Shown here: positions 35,386 through 45,064 of the stretch, in pieces | How positions within the stretch are numbered: position 1 is the first letter of the stretch | How the letters are laid out: every line of letters starts with the position of its first letter | Source of the DNA: Synechococcus sp. RSCCF101 | GTDB lineage: Bacteria > Cyanobacteriota > Cyanobacteriia > PCC-6307 > Cyanobiaceae | Direction: 5' to 3' | DNA: 64,000 nucleotides | Assembly (NCBI RefSeq): GCF_008807075.1 | Contig: NZ_CP035632.1 | Location: 1,922,001-1,986,000, forward strand | Program-made: the position numbers and the translations under genes | Notes under the pieces: generated by a model | Told to the model about the DNA's origin: nothing | The model's database searches: none | Seen by the model: the letters and a program-made list of their open reading frames with translations, nothing else

Positions 35386-36327
35386 ATGCGCAACCTCGTC
35401 ACCGGCGGTGCCGGCTTCCTCGGTTCCCACCTCGTCGACCGGCTGATGGAGGTCGGCGAGGAGGTGCTCTGCCTCGACAACACCTTCACCGGCCGCAAGG
35501 CCAATGTGCGCCAGTGGTGGAACCACCCCCGCTTCGAGTTCATCCGCCACGACGTGACCGATCCGATCCGCCTCGAGGTGGACCGGATCTGGCACCTGGC
35601 CTGCCCGGCCTCACCCATCCACTACCAGCACAACCCGGTCAAGACCGCCAAGACCAGCTTTCTAGGCACCTACAACATGCTCGGCCTGGCCACCCGGGTG
35701 AAGGCGCGTCTGCTGCTGGCCAGCACCAGCGAGGTCTATGGCGACCCCGAGGTGCATCCCCAGCCGGAGAGTTACCGCGGCTGCGTCAACACCCACGGCA
35801 TCCGCGCCTGCTACGACGAAGGCAAGCGCATCGCCGAGACCCTCTGCTTCGACTACCGCCGCATGCACGGCACGGAGATCCGGGTGGCCCGCATCTTCAA
35901 CACCTACGGGCCACGCATGCTTCCCGACGACGGCCGGGTGGTGAGCAACTTCATCGTTCAGGCGCTCCGCGGCCAGCCCCTCACCCTCTACGGCGACGGC
36001 AGCCAGACCCGCAGCTTCTGTTACGTGGACGATCTGGTGGAGGGCCTGATCCGGTTGATGAACGGCAACCACACCGGCCCGATCAACCTGGGCAATCCGG
36101 GCGAATTCACCATCCGCCAGCTGGCCGAACAGGTGCGCGACCGGATCAACCCAGAGCTGGAGCTGATCTGCCGGCCCCTTCCCCAGGACGACCCCCTGCA
36201 GCGCCAGCCCGTGATCGACCTGGCGCGCAGTGAGCTGAACTGGCAGCCCAGCGTGAGCCTTGAAGACGGCCTGGAGCGCACCATCACCTACTTCCGCCAG
36301 GAGCTGGAAGGCACCACCGCCCCTTAG
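35386..36327 (+). CDS. UDP-glucuronate decarboxylase-like (UDP-xylose synthase) SDR
   Basis: This 313-residue extended SDR enzyme starts at ATG 35386 with [19 protein letters not shown]. The motifs [38 protein letters not shown], the catalytic [18 protein letters not shown] and [11 protein letters not shown] match UDP-xylose synthases, which oxidise and decarboxylate UDP-glucuronate. [19 protein letters not shown] follows. The frame is open 81 bases upstream but lacks sense there. No UDP-glucose dehydrogenase is in the window to supply UDP-glucuronate. The 3' end overlaps the convergent DUF1501 gene by 4 bases. Confidence 0.9.
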   Translation: MRNLVTGGAGFLGSHLVDRLMEVGEEVLCLDNTFTGRKANVRQWWNHPRFEFIRHDVTDPIRLEVDRIWHLACPASPIHYQHNPVKTAKTSFLGTYNMLGLATRVKARLLLASTSEVYGDPEVHPQPESYRGCVNTHGIRACYDEGKRIAETLCFDYRRMHGTEIRVARIFNTYGPRMLPDDGRVVSNFIVQALRGQPLTLYGDGSQTRSFCYVDDLVEGLIRLMNGNHTGPINLGNPGEFTIRQLAEQVRDRINPELELICRPLPQDDPLQRQPVIDLARSELNWQPSVSLEDGLERTITYFRQELEGTTAP

Positions 36328-37433
36328 AGGGAGCCATCCAGCACACGTCGGTAGAGCGCCGGCGGAGCCAGGGAGGGGATCAGGTCACCGCGCGGATCCA
36401 GCCTGCCCAGGCTGGGATACGAGCCGATCAGCCGCTGCCCGAGACCATCCCCCGCCAGCAGAGCCACCGAGGCGCTGCCGTGATCGGTTCCCCCGGAGGC
36501 GTTCTCCCGCAGTCGGCGTCCGAACTCACTGGTCACCAGCACCGTCACGGGCGGGCGGCTGCGCAGTCGGCGCAGACCGCCATCAAATCCCGCCAGCGCT
36601 TCGGCGAGTTGGGAGAGCAGGCGCTGGTGGCGCCCCAGCTGGTGGGCATGGGTGTCGTAGCCGGCCTGCTCAAGCGCGATCACGGCCGGCGGTTCGGGTG
36701 AGGCGATCAACCGCAGGGCCAGCCGCAGCTGGCCGCCGAGGCCGGTGGCGGGGATCGCGGTGCCTGAAGGGAGTGGCGCCAGGTCCTGTCGCAGCCGCGC
36801 AACGGTCTCTCCGGCGTCTCGCTCCAGCTCGAGCATCCGTTGCAGGAGCGGATTGCCGGCGGCAGTGGCCGGGACCGGCGGGGGAGGGGTACCGCTCCGG
36901 AGATCGGCTCCGGAGAGCTGCAGCGCCAGAGCAGTGCCCCCTTCGATGGCGGCGGTGCCGGTTCGACCCAGCGCGATGAGGGGAGTGGGCCTCCCGAAGC
37001 GGCCGCGATCCATCGCCTCAGCCAGCCAGCCGGGGCCCTGGCCCGAAGCGCGGCCACTGGCCCATTGGTCGGTGGCCTGGAAGTGGCTGCGACTGGGGGC
37101 GCTCCAACCCAGACCGAGCACCAGAGACAGCCGCTCGCTGTCCCAGAGCCGCTGGAGCGGAGCGAGGGCCGGGTGGAGCGCGAGGGTGTCGGTGAGGGGC
37201 AGCGGGTCGCGGATCGCCAGACGCGGCCGGGCCTGGCGGTAGCGGGGATCGCGGTGGGGGATCACCGTGTTGAGGCCGTCGTTGCCGCCACGCAACTCCA
37301 GCCAGACCAGCACCCGCTCCCCGGAGCGAACGCGAGCCGCGGCCGGCGACCACAGCCCCCGAACACGGGACCCCGAAACCAGAGCACCCCCTGCGCCCAG
37401 CAGGCCCAGGGCCATCAGATCGCGGCGCTTCAT
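36324..37433 (-). CDS. DUF1501 protein with twin-arginine-like signal
   Basis: This 369-residue protein starts [19 protein letters not shown], a short twin-arginine-type signal followed by a hydrophobic stretch, so export as a folded protein is likely. [45 protein letters not shown] and the closing LIGSYPSL are hallmarks of DUF1501, an alkaline-phosphatase-superfamily group. The TDHG motif would bind metal. Function is unknown. The ATG overlaps the stop of the DUF1800 gene by 4 bases; these two families commonly travel together. Confidence 0.85.
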   Translation of the reverse strand: MKRRDLMALGLLGAGGALVSGSRVRGLWSPAAARVRSGERVLVWLELRGGNDGLNTVIPHRDPRYRQARPRLAIRDPLPLTDTLALHPALAPLQRLWDSERLSLVLGLGWSAPSRSHFQATDQWASGRASGQGPGWLAEAMDRGRFGRPTPLIALGRTGTAAIEGGTALALQLSGADLRSGTPPPPVPATAAGNPLLQRMLELERDAGETVARLRQDLAPLPSGTAIPATGLGGQLRLALRLIASPEPPAVIALEQAGYDTHAHQLGRHQRLLSQLAEALAGFDGGLRRLRSRPPVTVLVTSEFGRRLRENASGGTDHGSASVALLAGDGLGQRLIGSYPSLGRLDPRGDLIPSLAPPALYRRVLDGSL

Positions 37434-38590
37434 GCCGGAGCCTCCTCCTGGGCGAGCGCCGGCAGCGGGCCCGCGAATTGCCAGACCGGATCGCTGAACA
37501 GCTGCGCCAGGGTCTCGCGGGAGGTGCGCACCGGAAGACGCAGGCCGAGAGGCGGGATCGGGGTCAGCTCCGGCTGCAGCACCGGCGGAGGCGCACTGCT
37601 CTCCCAGATCTCCTCATGGGCGAGCAGGGCGGCAAGGCCCCGGCGGCGAGCCTGCAGGGCCCGCACCTCGAGCCAGTCGCCATTTTCCGGCCAGCCCTCC
37701 ACCGACGGCGGTTCGAAGGGAGCCTGGCCCATCAGACGGAGCTGCCGCACCATCAGCGGGTAGACCTCCCGATGCGCGGGCCGCAGCAGCCGCAGGCTGC
37801 GGATCACCACGGGAATCGGATCCAGCAGCTTGAGTCCATGCCGACGGGCCAGGGCGGCCTCGGGCCGAGCCTGCAGGGTGCGCATCAGCCAGGGGAGGGA
37901 GAGTCCTGTCGCCTGCCAGGCCGAGGCGAGCTCCTGCAGAGCGCCGGCCGGCGGCGGCCCGCCCAGCACCTGCCGCCAGACCCGGCCGGCGATGGTGCGG
38001 GCCGTGGCGGGCTGATCGCAGAGCCAGCGCACCAGCGAGCGGGCCCCGAACCGCTCCCGGCGCCCCAGGATCGTCTTGGCGCGCGGGTCGTGGCGACGAG
38101 GACGGAAGACCAGGGCATTGCGCCGGTCCACCACGAATCCCGTGAGAGCCCTGGCGGCGTCGCGCACATCGGCCTCGCTGAACGATCCCTGGCCGAGGGA
38201 GAACAGCTCCAGCAGTTCGCGGGCGAGGTTCTCGTTGGGTCGCCGGCGCTGGTTGGCGGGACCGTTGAGGGACACCTGAACCGCAGGATTCAGCACCATC
38301 GCCGTCAGCAGATCGACGTAGTGGCCGTCGAGATGACGCTCGATCGCCGACACCTGGGCCTGCAGGTGGGCCGGCTCGGGCAGCTGCCGCCAGCTCACGG
38401 CAAACACTCCCAGCCAGAGCTGAACCAGCTCCAGGCGCCCGAGCTCCGCAGGAGCGGCCAGGGTCAGCCGGGCCAGCCAGTGCTCCTGAAGCGCAGCCGC
38501 CTTGGTGCGCCGGCATCGCTGACGGGCCGCTCCCTGCGGCTGCTGCCGGCACGGCCGGCCCGGAATCGGAGACAGACCGCTGCTGAGCAT
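37430..38590 (-). CDS. DUF1800 protein
   Basis: This 386-residue protein shows the DUF1800 signature NENLARELLELFSLGQGSFSE near residue 120. DVRDAARALTGFVVD and QAPFEPPSVEGWPENGDWL follow. It is shorter than many family members (often 450-550 residues), lacking the usual N-terminal AGFG region. No clear signal peptide is visible from the ATG at 38590. The 87-base spacer to the divergent acyltransferase has no clear promoter. The function is unknown; partnership with the downstream DUF1501 protein at the cell envelope is inferred from pairing. Confidence 0.8.
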   Translation of the reverse strand: MLSSGLSPIPGRPCRQQPQGAARQRCRRTKAAALQEHWLARLTLAAPAELGRLELVQLWLGVFAVSWRQLPEPAHLQAQVSAIERHLDGHYVDLLTAMVLNPAVQVSLNGPANQRRRPNENLARELLELFSLGQGSFSEADVRDAARALTGFVVDRRNALVFRPRRHDPRAKTILGRRERFGARSLVRWLCDQPATARTIAGRVWRQVLGGPPPAGALQELASAWQATGLSLPWLMRTLQARPEAALARRHGLKLLDPIPVVIRSLRLLRPAHREVYPLMVRQLRLMGQAPFEPPSVEGWPENGDWLEVRALQARRRGLAALLAHEEIWESSAPPPVLQPELTPIPPLGLRLPVRTSRETLAQLFSDPVWQFAGPLPALAQEEAPA

Positions 38591-38677
38591 GACGGGATTG
38601 GCCGCGGGAACCGGACAGGCCTGGGCTCACGATCGCACCGACGCTCATGCAGTGTGTGGACCAGCGACGTCCTGCTG

Positions 38678-39739
38678 ATGCCCGACCACCCGGCCCCGGC
38701 ACCAGAACCCAGGACCGGAAGCCCCGGACGAAACGCCGCGATCGAGTGGCTGCGCGCCCTCTCGATCCTCTACATCGTGGCCTACTGGCATCTGCTCGGC
38801 TACGCACCGGCCATTCGGGACTTCAAGAACCCCGTCAACAGCCGCATCACGGTGGTGGTGCTGGCCCTGTTCCTGTTCGTGTCGGGCCATCTGATCGGCA
38901 GAGGCCTGCAGCGCTCACCCGGCGTGCGGCGCTTCTACCAGCGCCGCCTGGTGCGGATCTACCCCCCCTATCTGCTGGCCCTGCTGTTGTTCGAGGCCAG
39001 CGGCCTGCTCTGGCGCAACCAGTTCCTCGAATCGGCCGTGCTGATCTCGGCCCTCACCGGCGATCCGCCCCTCACCCTCTGGTTCATCACGGTGCTGATG
39101 GTGGATGTGCTGCTGGCCCCCTGGTTGCTGCTGCTGCGCCGGAGGGTCAATCCGGCGGGGAGCCGCTCCGGCGATGGCTGGCTGCTGCTGGCGCTGCTGG
39201 TGCTGCCGTTGCTGCTGGCCTGGCTGGTGCAGGGGCCCGACCCGCGCCTGTTCTTCTATTTCCCGGCCTTCGCCGCCGGTCTGCTGGCACCGCTGCCGGG
39301 CCCGGGCGACAACCGGGCCGGGCGGCTGGCCCTGCTGGGCACTGCGGCGGGGCTGGCCGGCGGGCTGGTGCTCTCGATCTCGGCCGGGGGGGTGAGCGAG
39401 TCGAACATGGCCCACATGCCCCTCACCCTGTTCGGGGCCTGGTTCCTGGTGCTCGCGACCAACCGGCTGCTGGCCGGTCGGCGCACCCCCTGGCTGATCG
39501 CCCAGCTGGGGCTGGCCAGCTACTTCATGTACCTCTTCCACCGGCCCCTGTTCAAGCTGTTCACCGGCTGGTTCATGCCCGGCAGTGCCGGCGCTCAGCT
39601 CGCCTGGCTGCTGCTCGGCTGCGTTCCCCTGATCGCCCTGATCTCCTGGGCCGGCCAAATCGGTTACGACGCCCTGGTGACCCGCCTGCAGACGGCCGGA
39701 CGGCCCGATCCGGCAGCGACCGCAGCCCCTGACCGATGA
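38678..39739 (+). CDS. Acyltransferase-3 family membrane protein
   Basis: This 353-residue integral membrane enzyme starts with [22 protein letters not shown], the entry of acyltransferase-3 proteins with an essential helix-1 His. [21 protein letters not shown] carries the R-x10-ish loop motif before helix 3. About ten helices follow. The family O-acetylates or O-acylates sugars of LPS, capsules and exopolysaccharides using acyl-CoA. ATG 38678 is chosen; GTG 38654 in frame is possible. The stop overlaps kdsA by 4 bases, tying acylation to the Kdo operon. Confidence 0.85.
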   Translation: MPDHPAPAPEPRTGSPGRNAAIEWLRALSILYIVAYWHLLGYAPAIRDFKNPVNSRITVVVLALFLFVSGHLIGRGLQRSPGVRRFYQRRLVRIYPPYLLALLLFEASGLLWRNQFLESAVLISALTGDPPLTLWFITVLMVDVLLAPWLLLLRRRVNPAGSRSGDGWLLLALLVLPLLLAWLVQGPDPRLFFYFPAFAAGLLAPLPGPGDNRAGRLALLGTAAGLAGGLVLSISAGGVSESNMAHMPLTLFGAWFLVLATNRLLAGRRTPWLIAQLGLASYFMYLFHRPLFKLFTGWFMPGSAGAQLAWLLLGCVPLIALISWAGQIGYDALVTRLQTAGRPDPAATAAPDR

Positions 39740-40593
39740 TCGGCCGCGTCGCCACCCCAGCCGCCGTGCCCCGCCCCCTCACGCTCATCGCCGGCCCGTG
39801 CGTGATCGAGAGCCCGGAGCTGGTGCAGGAGGTGGCCGAGCGGGTGCAGGCCATCTGCGCTCCGCTCGGCATCGATTACATCTTCAAGGCCAGCTTCGAC
39901 AAGGCCAACCGCAGTTCCGGCGCCTCCTTCCGCGGCCCCGGCATGGAGAAGGGGCTGGAGATCCTGGCGGGGCTGCGCCAGCGGCTCGGGGTGAAGCTGC
40001 TCACCGACATCCACGAATCACACCAGGCCGAAACTGTGGCCGAGGTGGTGGATGTGCTGCAGATCCCGGCTTTCCTCTGCCGCCAGACCGACCTGCTCCT
40101 GGCCGCCGCCTCGGCCGCCCTGGCCCACGGCCGCATCCTGAACATCAAGAAGGGCCAGTTCCTCGCCCCCTGGGACATGGCCCAGGTGGTGGCCAAGCTG
40201 GGCGAGGCGGGCCTGGGGGCGGACAGCGGCCGGCTCTGGCTGACCGAGCGGGGCAACAGCTTCGGGTACAACACACTGGTGGTGGATTTCCGCGGCCTGC
40301 CGCAGCTGGCTGACCTGGGCTGCCCGGTGATCTTCGATGCCACCCACTCGGTGCAACAGCCCGGCGGCAGGGGCAGCAGCAGCGGTGGCCAGCGGGAGTT
40401 CGCCGCCCCCCTGGCCCGGGCCGCCGTGGCCGTGGGTGTGGACGGGCTGTTCATGGAGGTGCATCCCGATCCGGACCGGGGCCTCAGCGACGGGCCCAAC
40501 ATGATTCCGCTACATCGGCTCGGGCCCCTGCTGGAGCAGCTGCAGGCGATCCGCGCCGCCGTGGGCGACAGCCCCGCCACCAGCAGCCTGTGA
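39736..40593 (+). CDS. kdsA: 3-deoxy-8-phosphooctulonate synthase
   Basis: This 285-residue TIM-barrel enzyme condenses arabinose-5-phosphate with phosphoenolpyruvate to Kdo-8-phosphate. [78 protein letters not shown] and [14 protein letters not shown] are all diagnostic. Cys in AGPCVIES and DATHS residues are the metal-site positions where class I and II enzymes differ; assignment is not attempted. It is coupled on both sides by 4-base overlaps. Confidence 0.96.
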   Translation: MIGRVATPAAVPRPLTLIAGPCVIESPELVQEVAERVQAICAPLGIDYIFKASFDKANRSSGASFRGPGMEKGLEILAGLRQRLGVKLLTDIHESHQAETVAEVVDVLQIPAFLCRQTDLLLAAASAALAHGRILNIKKGQFLAPWDMAQVVAKLGEAGLGADSGRLWLTERGNSFGYNTLVVDFRGLPQLADLGCPVIFDATHSVQQPGGRGSSSGGQREFAAPLARAAVAVGVDGLFMEVHPDPDRGLSDGPNMIPLHRLGPLLEQLQAIRAAVGDSPATSSL

Positions 40594-41675
40594 GCCGGGC
40601 CTCCGCCCTGCGGGACGACCTGGGCTGGTGGCGGCGCGGCTGGCTGCGGGAGTGGCTGCAAGGGCGCGTCGATCCGGCCGAGTGGCAGGCCCTGGCGGCC
40701 TACCGGGGCCTGCTGATGCAGGCCTTCGATCAGCGCCCGTTTCACCCCGAGCTGGTGCCCCGCCTCTGGCTGAAGGGCGAGTGGATCCCCCCGGCGGAAC
40801 TCAAACCCTTCTTCTCGCCCTCGCGCCGCGAACGGGACAACGCCTCCCACCACTACGGCCACGACGTGCAGCTCAAGCGCCACGCCGGGCTGCCCCTGGT
40901 GGGCCGGGCCATGCCGTTCCTGCTGGAACACGGGCTCAAGGTGTCGCGCGAGGCGAGCTTCGAAGCGCCGCGGCCCTGGAGCCGCGGCTACCTCTGCATG
41001 GGACCGTTGCGGGCCCAGTGGCTGCGGGAACGCCACGGCCTGCCCGCTCATGCCATCGGCCCCTGGATCCACTACGCCCGGCCGGTGCTCGACCCCGAGC
41101 CCCTGGCGGAGCTGCGCCGGCAGCTGGGGCCCACCCTGCTGGTGGTGCTGGCCCACAGCTGGGACCTGGTGGAGCGCCAGAACGATCTGCCCGCCGCCAT
41201 CGCCGGAATCCGTGAGATCGTTGCCCGCAGCGGCTACCGCCGGGTGATCTGGCTGCGGCACTGGAAGGACCCCGCCTCCCTGCCCCTGCCGGAGGACTGG
41301 ATTCTGGCCTGCAACGGCCACCGCTCCAACCCCTGGTTCCTCGATGCGATGCGTACCCTGCTCGAACTCGCCGATGGCATGGCCAGCAACGCCTTCGGCA
41401 CCCATCTGGGCTACGCGGTGCACCTCGGCCGGGGCCTGCACTGGCTGGGCTCGGACGCCGAGCAGGACCTCTCGGGCCTGACCGGCCCCCAGGCCGAGCG
41501 GGAGCGGATCGAATGGCAGCGCCGCAACGCCCTGAGCGATGAGCTGGCCGCCCGCCTCGCCGAAGGCGACCCGGAGCCGGTGCGGCAGCTGCTCGAGCCC
41601 TACTGGGGCTTCGACCACAGCCGCAGCCCCGCCGCCCTGCGCGGCCTGCTCCGCTCCGGCCGAGCGAACGGTTGA
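40590..41675 (+). CDS. Unknown protein coupled to kdsA, possible glycosyltransferase
   Basis: This 361-residue soluble protein starts at GTG 40590, overlapping the kdsA stop. I do not recognise the family with certainty. Visible features are an N-terminal Trp/Arg-rich part, [38 protein letters not shown], an Ile/Val strand [26 protein letters not shown], and [20 protein letters not shown] near residue 265. The last pattern resembles the donor-side end of GT-B enzymes of the capsule and sialyltransferase-like groups. Because kdsA makes a CMP-activated sugar precursor, a Kdo transferase is a reasonable guess but only a guess. Confidence 0.55.
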   Translation: MSRASALRDDLGWWRRGWLREWLQGRVDPAEWQALAAYRGLLMQAFDQRPFHPELVPRLWLKGEWIPPAELKPFFSPSRRERDNASHHYGHDVQLKRHAGLPLVGRAMPFLLEHGLKVSREASFEAPRPWSRGYLCMGPLRAQWLRERHGLPAHAIGPWIHYARPVLDPEPLAELRRQLGPTLLVVLAHSWDLVERQNDLPAAIAGIREIVARSGYRRVIWLRHWKDPASLPLPEDWILACNGHRSNPWFLDAMRTLLELADGMASNAFGTHLGYAVHLGRGLHWLGSDAEQDLSGLTGPQAERERIEWQRRNALSDELAARLAEGDPEPVRQLLEPYWGFDHSRSPAALRGLLRSGRANG

Positions 41676-42910
41676 TGACGGTCCTGATCCCCGACCTGCT
41701 CGCAACGAGCAGCTTCCCGGAGGAGGCGCCCTATCGGGTCACCGAGATGATGACCAGGCCGGGGCTGATGCTGGCGCTGGCCATCGTGCAGCTGGTCATG
41801 GCCGGCCTGATGAGCCGCTGGACGCGGCCCCGACCCTGGTGGGCAGCCGCGGGAGTACTGCTGGCCATCGCGGCGGTGTTCTTCGCGCTGGCCAACTGGG
41901 GCACCAGCGACATCGCCCGCTTCAACCACTTTCTCGGCGTCGATCCCACCCGGGTGCTCGACGAGCCCTTCTGGCTGCTGCTGGCCCCCCTGATCGTGGC
42001 CCTGCCCTACCGGATGGCTTCCGTGCAGGGCCTGGTGGCCGCCGGCTATGCCCTGGTGCCCATGCTGCTGGCCCGCAGCTGGGGCGTGGCCCGCTGGGGC
42101 GGCTGGTGGGCGCTGGGGCTGATCTGGAGTCCGCTGCTACGCAACTTCCTCCAGAACGGCGTCACCCGCCAGGCGCTGGCCACCGTGCTGATCACCCCGG
42201 TGCTGGTGCGCGCCGCCGGCTGGGCCAGGCCGGCCTGGCCCTGGCTGGCAGGATCGGTGCTGGCCAGCGCCCTGGCCCACCACAGCCTGCCGGGCACCCT
42301 GGCCCTGGCCCTGCTGCCGGCCCTGCTGCGGCCCGGCCTGCTGCGTGAGGGTCCGCGGCTGCCCCTGGCCCTGGAGGGCCGGGCCCGCTGGATCGCCGGG
42401 CTGCTGCTGCTGGCCGGTGCCGCGGTTGTGCTGGCCCTGATCGGCCCCCTGGTGCTCGACAAGGTCGAGTTCTATTTCACGCGCTCGTCGTACTTCAACT
42501 CCTATGCCCTCAAGGGCGCCGTGTTCTGGATGGAGGCCGCCTCGTTCGTCACGGTGCTGCTCACCATCTGGCGAGCCCGGCTGCGCCGCTGTGATCTGGC
42601 CGGCTGCCACGAGAGCCGCACCGTGCTGGTGTTCACCCTGCTGCTGGTGGCGGTTCAAATCACCGTCTGGCAGGACTGGGGCGCCCCGATCACCAGCCGC
42701 TTCCTCGATCCGGTGGGCCTGATCTGGATGCTCTCCCTGATGGCCTTCACCCGCCGCCACGGTTGCCCCTGGGCCCTGATCCCGGTGCTGCTGGTGAGCG
42801 GCGTGTACTTCATCGACGACCGCATCATTTTCTCCGGCACGATCCGCTGCCATGTCGACGACCAGTTCCTCTGCCTGCCGGACCGCCCGCCCTGGGCGGT
42901 GACCCACTGA
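41675..42910 (+). CDS. Wzy/EpsG-like polymerase, copy 1
   Basis: This 411-residue membrane protein has about ten hydrophobic segments. It is a paralogue of the protein at 51167-52435. They share the segment WGTSDIARFNHFLGVDP / WGTSDITKLNHYLAVDP, the RNFLQN / RGFIQN and TRQALAT segments, and the ending DDQFLCLPDRPP / DDDFLCIPDRWP. EpsG/Wzy-like proteins polymerise lipid-linked repeat units in the periplasm; the pattern of alternating helices and TRQALA loop agrees. ATG 41675 shares its A with the upstream stop (TGATG). The next gene starts with the same overlap. Confidence 0.6.
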   Translation: MTVLIPDLLATSSFPEEAPYRVTEMMTRPGLMLALAIVQLVMAGLMSRWTRPRPWWAAAGVLLAIAAVFFALANWGTSDIARFNHFLGVDPTRVLDEPFWLLLAPLIVALPYRMASVQGLVAAGYALVPMLLARSWGVARWGGWWALGLIWSPLLRNFLQNGVTRQALATVLITPVLVRAAGWARPAWPWLAGSVLASALAHHSLPGTLALALLPALLRPGLLREGPRLPLALEGRARWIAGLLLLAGAAVVLALIGPLVLDKVEFYFTRSSYFNSYALKGAVFWMEAASFVTVLLTIWRARLRRCDLAGCHESRTVLVFTLLLVAVQITVWQDWGAPITSRFLDPVGLIWMLSLMAFTRRHGCPWALIPVLLVSGVYFIDDRIIFSGTIRCHVDDQFLCLPDRPPWAVTH

Positions 42911-43989
42911 TGGCCGCCGCGGCGGCCGCCGCCGCCGGCATGACCCCACCCGGACCGGAGGCGCCCCTGAGCATCCTCACGGTCTGCATGAACCGGAGCC
43001 ACCACCTGCAGCGCAGCGCTGTGGAGGTGGCCCGCTGGCCCCACCACCAGGAGCATCTGGTGGTGGACTGGAGCAGCCGCGAGCCCCTGCGGCGCCAGGA
43101 CCTGCCCGCCGACTGGCGCCTGCGGCTGATCCGGGTGGAGGGGGAGCGGCGCTGGAACCCGTCGCGGGCCTACAACTTCGCCGCCGCCCGGGCCCGTGGC
43201 GTCTGGCTGATGCGCATGGATGCCGACTGCTGGCCCACAGGCCGCTGCCGCCCGGCGGAGCTGCTGGCGCAGGCCGCCCTCTGGGTGGGCTGCGGCGGCG
43301 AGGGGCGCTACGGCCAGTTCCTGATGCCGCGCCGCTGCTTCGAGCGGGTGGGCGGCTTCAACGAGGCCATGGCCGGCTGGGGCTTCGAGGACAAGGACCT
43401 GCGGGCCCGCCTGCAGGTGCAGCAGCAGCTGCCGCTCGCCCTGCTGGACACGGCGGCGATCGGGGTGATCGAGCACAGCGATGCCGAGCGGGTCGGCCAG
43501 AGCGGCCGCCTGCAGGCCATGGCCCGGCAGCAGGCCCTGGCCGCCCTGCGGGCCTCCCGGCTGCACAACCGGCTCGTGGCCGCCCACCACCCCTGGGGGC
43601 AGGCCACCCCGGCCAGCCGCTACAGCCGCCTGCCACCGCCGGCCGGGGCGGGCGGGCCGCAGGGTGTCGGTGAACGCTGGCAGCTGCAGGCCGGAACCCT
43701 GCCGGCGCTGCCCGGGCCCCTGGCCGCCAGCCTGCGCCAGACGCGGCGGCGCCTGTTCTGGAGCACCCTGCTGGCGATCCCCGACGTGGCGGTGGAGGTG
43801 CTGCCCGAGAAGCTGCTGCCCGCTGATCGGGACGGCCGCTGGACGCTGCGCTGGTGGCACCGCCTCTACTGGCTGACCGTCCGGCCGCTGCTCTGGGCGC
43901 CGGTGGCCCTGCTCGGCCTCAGCCGCGGGCTGCGCGAGCGGTGTCTTGGATCAGCTGCCGCAGAGCCGCCAGGTGATGGGCCACCGTGA
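42910..43989 (+). CDS. GT2-type glycosyltransferase, CMNR family, copy 1
   Basis: This 359-residue enzyme starts with an Ala-rich tail, then SILTVCMNRSHHLQRSAVEV, a GT-A first strand. LVVDWSSREPL, AYNFAAARARGVWLMRMDADCW (holding the DxD metal motif MDAD) and GGFNEAMAGWGFEDKDLRARL follow; the GWGFEDKD segment is typical of galactosyltransferase-type C-terminal domains. A paralogue lies at 46193-47992. The C-terminal 130 residues are less conserved, with a possible membrane-associated helix near 330. Start is ATG 42910 (TGATG overlap). Its last 71 bases overlap the convergent GT4 gene. Confidence 0.82.
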   Translation: MAAAAAAAAGMTPPGPEAPLSILTVCMNRSHHLQRSAVEVARWPHHQEHLVVDWSSREPLRRQDLPADWRLRLIRVEGERRWNPSRAYNFAAARARGVWLMRMDADCWPTGRCRPAELLAQAALWVGCGGEGRYGQFLMPRRCFERVGGFNEAMAGWGFEDKDLRARLQVQQQLPLALLDTAAIGVIEHSDAERVGQSGRLQAMARQQALAALRASRLHNRLVAAHHPWGQATPASRYSRLPPPAGAGGPQGVGERWQLQAGTLPALPGPLAASLRQTRRRLFWSTLLAIPDVAVEVLPEKLLPADRDGRWTLRWWHRLYWLTVRPLLWAPVALLGLSRGLRERCLGSAAAEPPGDGPP

Positions 43990-45064
43990 AGTGCGCCAGG
44001 GCCCGCTCGCGCCCGCAGGCACCCATGGCCGCCGCCGCCGCCGGATCGTCGGCCAGCTGAGCGATCGCCATGGCCATGGCGGCCACGTCGCCCTCCGCCA
44101 CCAGGTGGCCGCTGCGCCCATCGAGCACCACCTCGGGAATGCCGGCATGGCGGGTCGCCACCACCGGCAGCCCGCTGAGCTGAGCCTCCATCACCACCAC
44201 CGGTGAGCCCTCCTGGTCCCCGTCCGGTGCGGTGAGCGAGTGCTGCAGCAGGGCGCGGCTGCGCCGCATGCGCTCGGCGATCCGCCCGGGCGGTTCCACG
44301 CCGGCGAAGCTCACCCGACCGGCCACCCCCAGGGCCTCGGCCCGCTCCCGGCAGCGGGGCAGCAGCGGGCCATCGCCCACCATCACCAGCCGCAGCGCGG
44401 GCCGGCTGGCCGCGGCCTGCGCGAAGGCCTCCAGGGTCTGCAGCGGCCCCTTCTTGGCCACGAACCGGCCCACGGCCAGAAACGTGGGCGGCGCCGCGGC
44501 CGGGCTGCCACCGTGAAACAGCTCCGGATCGGCGCCGGAGGGGCTCACCAGCACCCGCAGCCGGCCCGCCTCCGGGCCCGCCAGCGCCAGCAGCCGCTCC
44601 CGCATCGGCTCCGACTTGACCACGATCGCCGCCGCCAGCTGGAACAGGCGCCGGTAGCGCCCGGCCAGGGCCTGGAAATGGCGGCGGGAGGAGGCATCCG
44701 AGCCCCGGAAATGCACGATCAGCGGCAACCCCGTGCGCGGCACCAGCTCCATCAGCCGCACGGCATGGAATCCGAATTCCGCCAGCACCACCTCGGGCCG
44801 TTCCCGCCGGCAGAGGCGCACGGCCACCGGGCTGACCACCGCCGTGGCCAGCCGGTGCAGCCCCAGGCGCGAGCAGGCCTTGCTCACCAGCACCGCCAGG
44901 CCGTAGAGCAGCCGCAGTCGGTCCCCGCGCCAGGGCCGCTCATCGCCGCAGACCACCACCGCCTGCTCGCCGAGACCGCGCAGGTTGGCGCGGATGAAGG
45001 TTTCGCTGGCCCGCCGGCGCGTGGGCACAAACAGCAGCAGCCGCGGCAGCGGGGACTCGCTCAT
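43919..45064 (-). CDS. Family 4 glycosyltransferase (GT-B)
   Basis: This 381-residue enzyme starts with LLLFVPTRRRASETFIRANL, a GT-B N-terminal domain. PLIVHFRGSDASSR and the donor-side TFLAVGRFVAKKGPLQTLEAF, GDGPLLPRCRERA and EGSPVVVMEAQLSGLPVVATRHAGIPEVV are GT4 motifs; the EGSPVVVMEA segment holds the EX7E acidic pair. It likely transfers a nucleotide-activated hexose. ATG 45064 overlaps the upstream GT4 stop by 4 bases. The 71-base convergent overlap with the GT2 gene is real in both frames. Confidence 0.88.
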   Translation of the reverse strand: MSESPLPRLLLFVPTRRRASETFIRANLRGLGEQAVVVCGDERPWRGDRLRLLYGLAVLVSKACSRLGLHRLATAVVSPVAVRLCRRERPEVVLAEFGFHAVRLMELVPRTGLPLIVHFRGSDASSRRHFQALAGRYRRLFQLAAAIVVKSEPMRERLLALAGPEAGRLRVLVSPSGADPELFHGGSPAAAPPTFLAVGRFVAKKGPLQTLEAFAQAAASRPALRLVMVGDGPLLPRCRERAEALGVAGRVSFAGVEPPGRIAERMRRSRALLQHSLTAPDGDQEGSPVVVMEAQLSGLPVVATRHAGIPEVVLDGRSGHLVAEGDVAAMAMAIAQLADDPAAAAAMGACGRERALAHFTVAHHLAALRQLIQDTARAARG

